Part shown: positions 1-10,349 of the stretch, in pieces
Layout of the letters: every line of letters starts with the position of its first letter
How positions within the stretch are numbered: position 1 is the stretch's first letter
Assembly: GCA_012295275.1 (NCBI GenBank)
Contig: CM022665.1
Location: forward strand, 43,903,652 to 43,921,151
Origin: Chrysomallon squamiferum
Taxonomy: Eukaryota; Mollusca; Gastropoda; Neomphalida; Peltospiridae
Length of the DNA stretch: 17,500 bases
Reading direction: 5' to 3'
The notes under the pieces: generated by a model
Databases searched by the model: none
Told to the model about the DNA's origin: nothing
Seen by the model: only the letters and a program-made list of their open reading frames with translations
Made by a program: the position numbers and the translations under genes

Positions 1-1544
1 ATGTAATAAATACCTCTATAAATACCGTGCTATGTAATAAATACCATGTTATGTAATAAATATCTGTATAAATACAGTGTTAAGTAATAAATATCTCTAT
101 AAATACAGTGTTAAGTAATAAATATCTGTATAAATACCGTGTTATGTAATAAATATCTCTATAAATACCATGTTATGTAATAAATATCTCTATAAATACA
201 GTGTTAAGTAATAAATATCTCTATAAATACCGTGTTAAGTAATAAATACCTCTATAAATACCATGTTATGTAATAAATATCTCTATAAATACAGTGTTAA
301 GTAATAAATATCTCTATAAATACCGTGTTATGTAATAAATACCTCTATAAATACCATGTTATGTAATAAATATCTGTATAAATACTGTGTTATTTAATAA
401 ATATCTCTATAAATACTGTGTTATGTAATAAATACCTCTATAAATACCATGTTATGTAATAAATATCTGTATTATACCATGTTATGTAATAAATACCTCT
501 ATAAATACAGTGTTAAGTAATAAATACCTCTATAAATACCGTGTTATGTAATAAATACCTCTATAAATACCGTGCTATGTAATAAATACCATGTTATGTA
601 ATAAATACCTCTATAAATACAGTGTTATGTAATAAATACCTCTATAAATACCAGTGTTATGTAATAAATACCTCTATAAATACCGTGTTATGTAATAAAT
701 ATCTCTATATATACCATGTTATGTAATAAATATCTCTATAAATACAGTGTTAAGTAATAAATATCTCTATAAATACCGTGTTATGTAATAAATACCTCTA
801 TAAATACCTGTGTTATATGTAATAAATACCTCTGTGTTATGTAAACATATCTCTATATATACCGTGTTAAGTAATAAATATCTCTATAAATACATGTGTT
901 ATGTAATAAATACCTCTATAAATACCATGTTATGTATAAATATCTCTATAAATACAGTGTTAAGTAATGTTCTATAAATAAATATAAGTAATAAATATCT
1001 CTATAAATACCGTGTTATGTAATAAATACCTCTATAAATATCATGTTATGTAATAAATATCTGTATAAATACCATGTTATGTAATAAATATCTGTATAAA
1101 TACCGTGTTATGTAATAAATATCTCTATAAATACCATGTTATGTAATAAATATCTCTATAAATACCGTGTTATATAATAAATACCTCTATAAATACCGTG
1201 TTATGTAATAAATACCTCTATAAATACCATGTTATGTAATAAATACCTCTATAAATACCATGTTATGTAATAAATATCTCTATAAATACCATGTTTGTAA
1301 TAAATACCTCTATAAATACCGTGTTATGTAATAAATACCTCTATAAATACTGTGTTATGTAATAAATACCTCTATAAATACCGTGTTAAGTAATAAATAC
1401 CTCTATAAATACCGTGCTATGTAATAAATACCGTGTTATGTAATAAATACCTCTATAAATACCGTGTTATGTAATAAATACCTCTATAAATACCGTGTTA
1501 TGTAATAAATACCTCTATAAATACCGTGCTATGTAATAAATACC
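1..1544. repeat. 31-bp AT-rich minisatellite, about 50 copies, open at left edge
   Basis: The consensus unit is 31 bp and begins ATGTAATAAATACC, followed by CTCTATAAATACC and GTGTT. Variants are CCTC/TCTC/TCTG in the middle and ACCGTG/ACCATG/ACAGTG near the end. Each unit holds two ATAAATAC half-repeats; loss of one plus the intervening bases gives a 19-bp short unit, seen near 33, 577, 1418 and 1532. Units are contiguous without unique spacers, so this is a satellite-type array, not CRISPR. The array starts left of the window and stops sharply near 1544. No coding frame survives, as most frames are full of TAA. Confidence 0.95.
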
Positions 1545-2105
1545 ACTGCCATGCAGTAAGCTCATTATTAAACCACTTCACGTCTCTTATGAAATTATTT
1601 TCTTTTATCACTTGCCATAGACAAAATTATCTCCTCTTGAGACAGAAATCTCTTGTCGAAAAGGATTTTCTTTGAAGTTAATTTTAAAAATGGTTATTAA
1701 TCTGTTTAAAAAAAAGAAAAGGAGAAAAAAAGAGTAAGAAGAAACACATAAATAAATGAATAAATATAAATAAATAAATCTTTAAAAATGATATAAAAAA
1801 ACAGAAAAGAAAAATCTTTTTTTTTAAAATCCTTATGTAAGATATTTTAAGTCCCCAATAAATACGTAACAAAGATCATTTTAACTACTTATACAGCAAA
1901 CATAAGTACTGAGTTCAGTACAGATATTAAATTTAAAAATAAATGAGATACATTATTTAAGGCTTAAATTTTCTTTTCAAGACGTGTTATTGTGTAGTTG
2001 TGGGGAATGTTTGTATGCATGTATATCTCTGTAAAAACTTAAATTGTTGTACCTGTACTTGTGTGTATGTCAGTGTTTGTGTGCATATTTCCATCTGTAT
2101 GTGAA
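1545..2105. other. Non-repetitive AT-rich sequence upstream of first visible exon
   Basis: This stretch follows the minisatellite abruptly. It contains A- and T-rich runs (about 1705-1830) and no recognisable exon, RNA gene or mobile element. It is presumably intron of the same gene or sequence upstream of the visible exons; the window cannot decide. Confidence 0.5.
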
Positions 2106-2144
<39 letters not shown>

Positions 2145-2222
2145 AATATCTAATAATTATATACAAGAATACAGATATATATATAATACATGTGTATGCA
2201 TATATATATGTGTGTGTGTGTG

Positions 2223-2253
<31 letters not shown>

Positions 2254-2318
2254 ATAAATATTTATATACATACATACATACATACACACACATACATACA
2301 TACATATATATATATATA
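2106..2318. repeat. Compound microsatellite (GT)n-(TA)n-(GT)n-(TC)n-(CATA)n-(TA)n
   Basis: A GT run (about 2106-2128) passes into TA, then a second GT run (about 2209-2222), a TC run (2222-2249), CATA tetranucleotides (about 2267-2305) and another TA run. Compound tracts of this sort are common in mollusc genomes. Open frames across it in both strands are only repeat translations. Confidence 0.9.
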
Positions 2319-2443
2319 AGTGTCTCTGTGTTCAAATATATAAAGAGTAGAATAATGGGAATCAGCCCAAGCTTCGTAACCTTTGTGTCATGTCAAATTA
2401 CAGTTCAGTTCAGCTGCTCACAGAGAGATGTTTTTACTTACAG

Positions 2444-2583
2444 GTGTATCGTGTCAGTCCACAATCTCTGAAGTGTCATGTGACTACGCTGTCCCACCCG
2501 ACGATGTATCCAGCAAGAGTGATTCTGATACATCAGAACCAGAACAGAAGCTTCTCAAGTTTGCTTCCGACAGTCAGAAACAT
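2444..2583 (+). CDS. PLEKHH1/2: PLEKHH exon a: acidic linker before PH1
   Basis: This is the first exon recognised, 140 nt. The acceptor TTTTTACTTACAG precedes 2444 and the donor GTAAGT starts at 2584. It begins with two bases of a split codon (phase 1) and ends on a complete codon, His. The translation includes SCDYAVPPDDVSSKSDSDTS and then EPEQKLLKFASDSQKH, an acidic, serine-rich segment. Such a segment lies just N-terminal of PH1 in the family and is probably disordered. It joins in frame to the next exon (QKH|DTLEK). Earlier exons must exist but none was found between 1 and 2443. The left splice site is the least certain boundary, since the frame stays open upstream to about 2383. Confidence 0.82.
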
Positions 2584-3547
<964 letters not shown>

Positions 3548-3556
<9 letters not shown>

Positions 3557-4870
3557 GTACTCACTGGAGAAGTGTATTTTGTCCAAATTAAAGATTCAGA
3601 CATTTTTATGGCCATTTTAGTAGTGCAAGTTCGAGTGATTTTGTTTTCAGTAATATGTTGTTTTGACAGATGTTGTTGTATAGCCATTTTAGTAGAACAA
3701 AAAATTGTCAAGTCATTAGCTGAGTGCACTTTTGAGGTAGTCACTGCAGAGTATTTTGTAGATTCTTGTAGATGTAGATGTTTTGTTTTTAATGGCCGTT
3801 TTGTTATCAGTAATATGTTGTTTTGACAGATGTTGTTGTATAACCATTGTAGTAGAACAAAGATTGTGAAGTCATCAGCTGAGTGCACTTTTGAGGTAGC
3901 CACTGCAGCGTATTTTGTAGATTCTTGTAGATGTAGATAGTTTTGTTTTTAATGGCCGTTTTAGTAGTGGAAGCTCAATTGATTTTGTTTTCAGTTTTGA
4001 CAGATGTTGTATAATCATTGTAGTAGAACGAAAGATTGTCAAGTCATTAGCTGAGTGCACTTTTGAGGTACTCACTGCAGAGTATTTTGTGATTCTTGTA
4101 GATGTAGATATTTTTGTTTTTAATGGCCATTTTGTTTTCAGTAATATGTTGTTTTGACAGATGTTGTTGTATAACCATTGTAGTAGAACAAAGATTGTCA
4201 AGTCATCTTTTGTGCACTCTCTGTATTTTGTGATTCTTGTAGATGTAGATGTTTTTGTTTTTTATGGCCGTTTTACTAGTGGAAGTTCGAGTGATTTTGT
4301 TTTCGGTAATACGTTGTTTTGACAGATGTTGTTGTATAATCATTGTAGTAGAACGAAGATTGTCAAGTCATCAGCTGAGTGCACTTTTGAAGTACTCATC
4401 ACAGCGTATTTTGTGATTCTTGTAGATGTAGATAGTTTTGTTTTTTGTGGCCATTTTAGTAGTGGAAGCTTGAATGATCAGAATTGATTTTGTTTTCAGT
4501 AGTATGTTGTTTTGACAGATATTGTTGTATAGCCATTTTAGTAATCCTAACTCAGATAATCAGATTTTCTTGTATATATATACAGAGATGGTTTTTATGA
4601 CCGTTTTTATTATACTGACTCTGAAATGATTTTATTTTCAATAATATCTTAAAATAGATGTTTTTGTAGACATTATAATGATATAAGCTAAAGTAATCAG
4701 AAGTGATTTTATTTTCATTATTATGAAGTTATAAAAGATATTGTCTTTATAACCATTTGTAGTAATATTAGCTGAAGTAATCAGTTTTGCTTTTATTTTC
4801 AGTAATATAAGTTATTATAATATGTATATATATAGTTCTTATTGGCATTATTGAAATAACGTTTGATGCA
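3548..4870 (+). repeat. Intronic tandem array of about 160-180 bp units, each with exon-b tail and donor
   Basis: The exon-end string GCACTTTTGAGGTA, followed by CACTGCAG, recurs at about 3727, 3886, 4058 and (degenerate, TTTGAAGTA) 4382, after the true junction at 3556/3557. A fifth position near 4210 has a decayed form. Between these lie conserved blocks: TTCTTGTAGATGTAGAT, AATGGCCGTTTTAGTAGTGG, GTGATTTTGTTTTCAGTAA and TGTTGTTTTGACAGATGTTG. From about 4500 to 4870 the units fade into poorly matching AT-rich versions (GTAATCAGAAGTGATTTTAT and similar). Both strands have open frames here, but they are only repeat translations. The tandem structure is visible directly; copy number is approximate. 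Confidence 0.88.
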
Positions 4871-5266
4871 AGCTAAGGTAATCAAATTTGCCCATAATGT
4901 AAACAGTCAAAGTCTTTTTTGTTATTTGTTTTCTGATTATTTCACAAGTAAAACTTGTAAAGAAAGGTTCCTGAAAATGCACAGGTATGAAGTGAAGCCT
5001 GAGGACTAGCTGGTAACTGAATCAGTCCTCCTCGATGCTTCTATTAGTCCATGTCCTGTTCATTTTATCATGGGATCAGTCTTCTTTGATGTCGAATAAG
5101 TCTACATCTTCTTCAGGTCACTCATTCTTCTACCATACATATCAAAAGCTTTTATCAGGAATGACTATAAAGATGAGGAATGACTTTTTTTTCACTTTGT
5201 TGCTGTGTTTATAATAATATTTGTCAGACAGCGATTGTGGTAAATGATTATGACTTTCTGTTTCAG
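4871..5266 (+). other. Remainder of intron before PH1 second half
   Basis: This is a less repetitive, more complex sequence, including a run of TCCTCCTCGATGCTTC and TTCTTCTTCAGGTCAC type strings. It ends in the polypyrimidine acceptor TTTCTGTTTCAG. Nothing in it was recognised as a gene or named element. Confidence 0.55.
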
Positions 5267-5336
5267 ATATTTAATTCCAAGAAGACTCATTACTTGACAG
5301 CAAACTCTCCAGCAGAGCTAGAGAGATGGGTCAGAT
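5267..5336 (+). CDS. PLEKHH1/2: PLEKHH exon c: second half of PH domain 1
   Basis: A 70-nt exon between TTTCTGTTTCAG and the donor GTAAGT at 5337. It reads IFNSKKTHYLTANSPAELER followed by WVR, then leaves one base of a split codon (phase 1). This is the end of a PH domain: the Y-L-T-A-x-S-P strand and the C-terminal helix with its near-invariant tryptophan (ERWVR). It continues as LLNQVL in the next exon. The match to the family segment YYLTADSP...EEWI is strong. Confidence 0.93.
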
Positions 5337-6054
5337 GTAAGTGTTCAGTCCTTAGCTTTGAAAATCAACTGTTAGTAATTGTTTTCATATTTTAGAAACA
5401 TCATGTGATGGCAGGCTGCAAATTGTTATTAAAATTTGTTTATAAAATTTATTTTGATGTTGTTATGTGTTTAATATTTATTTGTGCGTGAGTGTGCTTG
5501 TGACTTTGAACATGAGTACCTCCCTTAACTGGTACAGATTAATTATTCATATTTTGCTAATTCTTAATATTGTTATTTTTTATTACTACTACTACTACTG
5601 CTACTACTACTTACTACTACTACCACTACTACTACTATTACTACTACTAATTATTTTTATAAAGGATATTTTAATTTGTTCTGTTTTACAAATGTTTAGT
5701 TTTAATTTATTTGTGTAATTTTACAAATGTGTAGGTACTTCACACTTAACTGGTACAAATTAGGTATTAATATTTTTTCAATTTCTTAGTACTACTACTA
5801 CTACCACTACCACTAATTATTATTTCTACTACTACTACTACTACTACCATTATTTCTACTGCTACTCCTACTGCTATTAATCTATTTTATAAAGGATATA
5901 TAATCTATTTTTTTTTTTAAAGGATATATTTTTGTTTTAATATTTTTTTCTATTTTATAAAAAAATTTTCTGTTTTAATATATTTCTGATACATTTTTGT
6001 TTTATTTTATAATGTTCTGTTTTATAAACTGTACATTTTATATTTTTTTTCCAG
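5337..6054 (+). repeat. Intron with degenerate ~220-bp tandem duplication and (TAC)n tracts
   Basis: Two related blocks are seen. CTTAACTGGTACAGATTA near 5525 and CTTAACTGGTACAAATTA near 5747 each lead, after AT-rich sequence, into TAC trinucleotide tracts (about 5582-5648 and 5790-5872). These are followed by TTTTATAAAGGATAT near 5657 and 5888. The spacing is about 217-230 bp. The intron ends in a T-rich tract and CCAG. Nothing coding is evident. Confidence 0.75.
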
Positions 6055-6143
6055 TGCTGAACCAGGTGTTGAAGAGACAAGCTACAAGCCATCTGTTAGA
6101 GAGTGTTGACTCAAAGGCTGTGGTCAAAGGCTGGATTACAAAG
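6055..6143 (+). CDS. PLEKHH1/2: PLEKHH exon d: inter-PH linker and start of PH domain 2
   Basis: An 89-nt exon after TTTTTTTTCCAG. With the carried base it encodes LLNQVLKRQATSHLLESVDS, then KAVVKGWITK, ending on a complete codon. The first part finishes the C-terminal helix of PH1 and forms the linker. VVKGWITK is beta1 of the second PH domain (family form VKGWLTKVK). The donor AAG|GTGATC is non-optimal. The same frame stays open into the intron to a TGA at 6351, so retention would add about 69 codons. Confidence 0.92.
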
Positions 6144-6503
6144 GTGATCATTACATTTTATATATATATATATATATCAGAGGTCTCCCCAGCATTTGTG
6201 AAAGAGATTGACAAGAATCAGCATAACTGGTGCAAGTTAAAAATGAAGGGATGGTACAGAACAAATGTTCAGGAATACAAGTACTTTGGACAATGTTCAA
6301 ATTACTTGTTTGTCAAAAAATACTCCTATAAACAGTTGCATCAAATGCATTGACTATTAACCAGTTTTTTTGTACTAGCAAATTAAATAAAATCAAAGTG
6401 TCTTGTTTAGTTTATTATACAAAATGAAGTTGACTAAGTAAATGGGGTGGTGGATGTTGCTGATGTTGCTGATGTTGCTGACAAATGACAAAATTGTCAT
6501 AAG

Positions 6504-6537
6504 CTGTAAGGGATGGTGGGCCTGCCATCTCTTACAG
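6504..6537. other. Short inverted repeat (13-bp stem, 8-base loop)
   Basis: CTGTAAGGGATGG is followed, after the loop TGGGCCTG, by CCATCTCTTACAG, which is its reverse complement but for one position that can pair as G-U. A second small palindrome, TGACAAAATTGTCA, sits just upstream at 6486-6499. It could be a fragment of a hairpin-ended element or a chance structure. The stem is too short to call a microRNA precursor. Confidence 0.6.
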
Positions 6538-7000
6538 TATGTAGACAGACCTCTGTATATATACAATATATTATATACATCTTCATATTAAACCAAGAAA
6601 TGTTAATAATATATATACACAGTCTCAACACAAAATATTAAATAAACCTTTGTATGTTGAATACTTATATATATATATATATGCTCAACTTATATATATG
6701 TGCTTCTGTTTATATAACAGCTCTATATGGAGTATAAATTCATGCACCATACTATTTGTATAATTTTTAACATTTTTATCAATAGTATGTTGATAATTAA
6801 AACATTCTGGAAAAAAGTAAAATCTTCTGAGTTTGGAACAAAAGTTTACAGCATTTTTGAAGTGAAATTCAATGAGAGTATTTATATATTTGTACACAGA
6901 CACAGATTTATTCTAGTCACATGTGTATCTTTTTTATTTTCACTACCTTTCAATAACTTGGCATCTTTCAGTATAGTTGGTCATTAAACAAAAATATCTC

Positions 7001-7007
<7 letters not shown>

Positions 7008-7062
<55 letters not shown>

Positions 7063-7084
7063 CCATTAAACAAATATTGATATC

Positions 7085-7152
<68 letters not shown>
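7008..7152. repeat. Two long (TC)n microsatellites with duplicated flanks
   Basis: Two near-pure TC tracts, roughly 7008-7060 and 7090-7152, are separated by a 30-bp block containing CATTAAACAAATATTGATAT. That block recurs after the second tract near 7187, and a variant precedes the first. CTTCAGTATAGTT also occurs on both sides (about 6967 and 7152). Unit and flank appear to have duplicated together. Confidence 0.92.
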
Positions 7153-7154
<2 letters not shown>

Positions 7155-7273
7155 AGTATAGTTAGGTATTAAATAAAAAACAATTACCCATTAAACAAAT
7201 ATTGATATCTCATTACTGCAGTTATTGTGTGTATAATTGATTTTAAAAAGGTTTTTTTCTATTTGTTTTACAG

Positions 7274-7354
7274 GTTAAAAATGGAGTTTCTAAACGGTAC
7301 TGGTGTGTGTTACTAAGTCGACACTTTCTGTACTACAAAAACCCTACCGACAAA
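7274..7354 (+). CDS. PLEKHH1/2: PLEKHH exon e: PH domain 2, strands 1-3
   Basis: An 81-nt exon (27 codons, phase 0 at both ends) between TTTGTTTTACAG and the donor GTGAGT at 7355. It reads VKNGVSKRYWCVLLSRHFLY and then YKNPTDK. This is the beta1-beta3 core of the second PH domain, matching the family pattern VKHGYSKRVWC...YYF.S.ED. The basic loop K-N-G-V-S-K-R is short, so phosphoinositide binding by this PH domain is uncertain. The symmetric 0-0 phase means skipping it would not shift frame. Confidence 0.94.
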
Positions 7355-7863
7355 GTGAGTAGTGCTGTAGTATGTGTTTTACTGTTTGTGAGAAGGTATA
7401 ATTAAAATATCCTTTCCTGCTAATCAAGACAGTGATAACTTTCCTGTTCTTTTTGAAACTGATGACAATGCTGTTCCTAAATATTGTTGTGAAAAAATAA
7501 TATATTTAATACCTAATAACCAATATCATCAAAATATGTTGACATAAAATTAATTTATAATGACAGTTCTGTTTTGAAATACTGTTATTCAAAAATAACA
7601 TTCTTAACATCTAATAACCGATATTATTAAAATACGTAGACATAAAATCAGTGAAATATTAATTTATAATGACAATTCTTATTTAATAATTATAATTTCT
7701 AATAACTAGTATTGTTAAACTACAAGTAAAATCAATCAAATATTAATTTATGACAACAGTTATGTTCTGAAATACTATTAACCAAAAGTAACTTAATAAT
7801 CACTATTCCTAATATAAGTAAAAGTAAAATTGATCAAATATTAATTGATTTTTTCTGTGACAG
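7355..7863 (+). repeat. Intron made of about four diverged ~100-bp repeats
   Basis: The motif CTAATAACC/CTAATAACT plus AT-rich sequence and GACATAAAAT or AAGTAAAAT recurs at about 7509, 7612, 7697 and (degenerate) 7796. It is followed by ATTAATTTATAATGACA-type strings at 7548, 7664 and 7741. Copies are well diverged. The last runs into the acceptor TTTTTTCTGTGACAG. No coding content is seen. Confidence 0.7.
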
Positions 7864-8031
7864 ACTCAGGTGGGGGAAATAAGTTTACAGGACTGCAAGT
7901 TGGAGGACATTGACACTGCCTATGACAGTGACGATGACACTGAAGTGACATCACAGTGTCGTCATGTGATTGCTGTATGGCCACCATGTCAGGGACCAAT
8001 TTACCTTGTAATTCCTACAAAACAAGAAAAA
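7864..8031 (+). CDS. PLEKHH1/2: PLEKHH exon f: PH domain 2, acidic middle and later strands
   Basis: A 168-nt exon (56 codons, phase 0-0) between CTGTGACAG and the donor GTTAGT at 8032. It begins TQVGEISLQDCKLEDIDTAY, continues with the acidic DSDDDTEVTSQCRHVIAVWP, and ends PIYLVIPTKQEK. The family has the same layout (GQI.L.....EEVD.SCDSDEDYE ... TYLLIGTKHEK), including the acidic insert. Its last 16 or so bases are repeated many times in the next intron. Confidence 0.94.
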
Positions 8032-8850
8032 GTTAGTTTTAGTTTTTATTATTTTTAAATTAATTTTATTAGATTGATTTTCAGTTAAAAATTGTACAGT
8101 CTACCTTGTAATTCCTACAAAACAAGAAAAAGTTAGTTTAGTTTTTTTTATTTTTAAATTAATTTTATTAGATTGGTTTTCAATTAAAAATTGTACAGTC
8201 TACCTTGTAATTCCTACAAAACAAGAAAAAGTTAGTTTAAAAATTTTTTAAATTAAATTGATTATATTTTAGTTAAAAATTCTACAATCTACCTTTTGTA
8301 ATTCCTACAAAACAAGTTTTAAATTAATTTTAAGATTGGTTTTCAGACATTTTTTTCCAACAAAACAAGAAAAAGTTAGGTTTTTTATTATCAGAATATT
8401 TCTGTTTTTTATTTTTATTTTTAAATTAATTTTATTAGATTAGATTTTCAGTTAAAAATTCCACAATCTACCTTGTAATTCCTACAAAACAAGAAAAAGT
8501 TAGTTTCTTCAATTAAGTTTTTTTTTTTAAATTTATGAATATTTTTTATTATTTTTTTTAAATTATTTTTATTAGATTCGATTTCAGTTAAAAATTCCAC
8601 AATCTGCCTTTATAATTCCTACAAAACAAAAAAAGTTTAAGTTTTAAAAACAAATTTTCTGAATATTTTTATTTTTTTATTATTTTTTTCAATTAATTTT
8701 ATTAGATTCGATTTCAGTTAAAAATTCAAAATCTACTTTGTAATTCCTACAAAACAAGAAATTATTTGTTGTTTTTTTTACTATCAGAATATTTATATTT
8801 TTTATTATTTTTATCAGATGGGTTTTCAGTCAAAAAATTTCCATAATACA
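8016..8850 (+). repeat. Intronic tandem array (~85-135 bp units) containing exon-f tail and donor
   Basis: The exon-end string CTTGTAATTCCTACAAAACA, followed by AGAAAAAGTTAGTTT, is present at the true junction (8012-8040). It recurs at about 8103, 8204, 8294 (with an inserted T, truncated), 8371 (partial), 8471, 8604 (GTTTAAG donor form) and 8739 (donor lost). Units also hold TTAATTTTATTAGATTGG and TTTTCAGTTAAAAATT, the latter a 3'-splice-like string. Unit length varies, and copies beyond about 8290 are increasingly mutated. Several copies keep AAAAA|GTTAGT intact and so are potential decoy donors. Confidence 0.9.
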
Positions 8851-9077
8851 AACACCACATATGACTATTTATTGAAATATTTTAAAAAATTATTATTTTC
8901 GTACATGTGTTTGCATACTTACACTAACAAAAATATCCTCAGTGATTTGATTCAAAATAGTTATCAGTATTTAATGTTATAAGTTATGTGAAAATAATAA
9001 AAAAACGTATCTAACAGATTATAGAAGATAATCAATACATGCTTTATGTAATTTTTAAAACTTGGTATTTTCTGCAG
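8851..9077 (+). other. Remainder of intron before exon g
   Basis: Plain AT-rich sequence without visible repeats or genes, ending TATTTTCTGCAG before the next exon. Confidence 0.6.
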
Positions 9078-9186
9078 GATTCGTGGCTGTATCATTTGAC
9101 AGTGGCTACAGGGGGCGGGGCAGGCAATGTGGGTACCAGCTACGAGCAGATTGTCTCAAAACTGATGGAAGCTAATGGAGATCCAA
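9078..9186 (+). CDS. PLEKHH1/2: PLEKHH exon g: end of PH domain 2 and linker to MyTH4
   Basis: A 109-nt exon after TTTTCTGCAG with donor GTAGGT at 9187. It encodes DSWLYHLTVATGGGAGNVGT and SYEQIVSKLMEANGDP, with one base carried over. DSWLYHLTVA is the C-terminal helix of PH2 with its invariant tryptophan (family DTWLYHLTVAAG). VGTSYEQIVSKLM is the conserved PLEKHH linker that leads to MyTH4. It is the exon with the clearest PLEKHH signature. Confidence 0.95.
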
Positions 9187-9571
9187 GTAGGTTAAAAACA
9201 TTAATTTATTTCTGTATTTCAACAGACTGATATCTTTATTTAACGCTACAGTTTGCTAGAGTCATTAAAATGTTTAATAATAGTAGTGATGAGAGTAATA
9301 ATAATAATAATGATAATAATAATTATAATAGTAATAATAATAATAATAGTAATAATAATAATAATAGTGATGATGATTAATTTAACAAAACAAGCTTCAG
9401 GAATCAATAAAATATTTATAATAATGATAAAAATAATAATAAAAATAACAGTACTACTACTAATAATGATAATAAAAATAGAATAATGATAGAAATAATA
9501 ATGATAATTATAGTTATAATAATGATGATGGTAATAGTATTATTAATAGTAAAAATAATTAATAATGATGA

Positions 9572-9607
<36 letters not shown>

Positions 9608-9705
9608 AATAATAATAAATAAATAAATAACAATAAGATTGTTTGGATTTTTCTGTTTTCTTTTTTTAAATTTATTTATTTATTTATTTATTTTGTTTGT
9701 TTCAG
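9187..9705 (+). repeat. Intron dominated by (AAT/ATA)n and AATA tracts
   Basis: From about 9280 to 9640 the sequence is an imperfect trinucleotide tract of AAT, ATG and AGT units (ATAATAATAATGATAATAAT and relatives), ending in AAATA tetramers. It then turns into TTTATTTA before the acceptor TTTGTTTCAG. Open frames here are trinucleotide translations rich in isoleucine. No gene is present. Confidence 0.88.
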
Positions 9706-9818
9706 ACTCAGTCTTATGGAAGCATCCTACACTGCTCCACGTAAAAGAAATGATTGCTAAACCAATCACCACATTGCCTTCTCAAGACCTGCAGGACAAA
9801 GCAGTGCATCTCTTCAGA
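9706..9818 (+). CDS. PLEKHH1/2: PLEKHH exon h: start of MyTH4 domain
   Basis: A 113-nt exon between TTGTTTCAG and the donor AGA|GTGAGT. With the carried base it reads NSVLWKHPTLLHVKEMIAKP and ITTLPSQDLQDKAVHLFR, ending in phase 0. LWKHPTL (family LWRHP.L) marks the PLEKHH entry into MyTH4. The stretch I-T-T-L-P-S-x-x-L-Q-x-x-A-x-x-L-F is the conserved first helix region. MyTH4 domains bind microtubules or partner tails in myosins VII, X and XV and in MAX-1-like proteins; here that is inferred from the family only. Confidence 0.95.
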
Positions 9819-10349
9819 GTGAGTACTCACTTCAACAACACCATATTCAAACCTAAAAAAAAAAAAAAAAAAATGTATTCTTAAAACACAAACCAGTTGT
9901 ACTGAGAACAAATTCATCTAAGTACATTTTCTGTGCTTTCAAGTAATTCTTTATTTATCCTTTGATATTAATTTTTACCTATTCCTTCATACTAACCTAT
10001 GCTAATAATAAAGTTTGACAGTAAATAACAACATTTTTCCCATGTACCAGACAAATGAAAAACTGATAGATTGATACACCAACTGTTGATGTGTAATGAA
10101 CTGATATGTTAACAAACAGGACAGAAGGAAAAATATATGTCTCCTTCAGTTATAACATACATTAATAAATATGCTTGCAGTTTGTTTTTTTTGTTTTTTA
10201 AACAGAGCTTAATAATCTAAAATCTGCAGGCTTTCATGATAGCTTAGAGCAGATTTCTAGGTCTGTGGGAGACTATATTTACACTTTAAAAAGAAAAAGA
10301 AAGAAAGAAAGCATGGTATTAAATTCTGAATGATTATGTCTCATTTCAG
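9819..10349 (+). other. Intron, mostly non-repetitive
   Basis: The 531-bp intron has a poly-A run near 9857-9873, a purine run AAAAAGAAAAAGAAAGAAAG near 10290, and otherwise unremarkable AT-rich sequence. It ends GTCTCATTTCAG. It is the longest intron here without obvious tandem structure. Confidence 0.75.

Larger units (their letters stand above)
6144..7273 (+). other. Intron with TA and TC microsatellites and short inverted repeats
   Basis: It contains TA runs (6158-6177 and 6666-6682), a complex open stretch 6178-6353 of unknown origin, a nine-base GATGTTGCT repeat (about 6455-6480), a hairpin at 6504-6537, and two long TC tracts (about 7008-7060 and 7090-7152). A block CATTAAACAAATATTGATAT and variants occurs three times around the TC tracts (about 6984, 7064, 7187). 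The acceptor is TTTGTTTTACAG. Confidence 0.75.

Noticed and set aside
1-1544. Regular repeats suggesting a CRISPR array
   Set aside because: Units are directly contiguous with no unique spacers, are very AT-rich and the setting is a spliced animal gene.
1987-2335. Open frames of about 60-100 codons on both strands
   Set aside because: They are translations of GT, TC, TA and CATA microsatellites.
4980-5170. A more complex intron segment suspected to be a SINE or tRNA-derived element
   Set aside because: No A-box/B-box pair or tRNA-like fold could be made out, and no repeat copy occurs in the window.
9253-9486. 77-codon isoleucine-rich frame
   Set aside because: It is the translation of an AAT/ATA trinucleotide tract inside an intron.
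9855-9875. Poly-A run as the tail of a retroposed element or a polyadenylation mark
   Set aside because: No target-site duplication, retrogene body or AATAAA in a suitable position was seen; it is a short intronic homopolymer.
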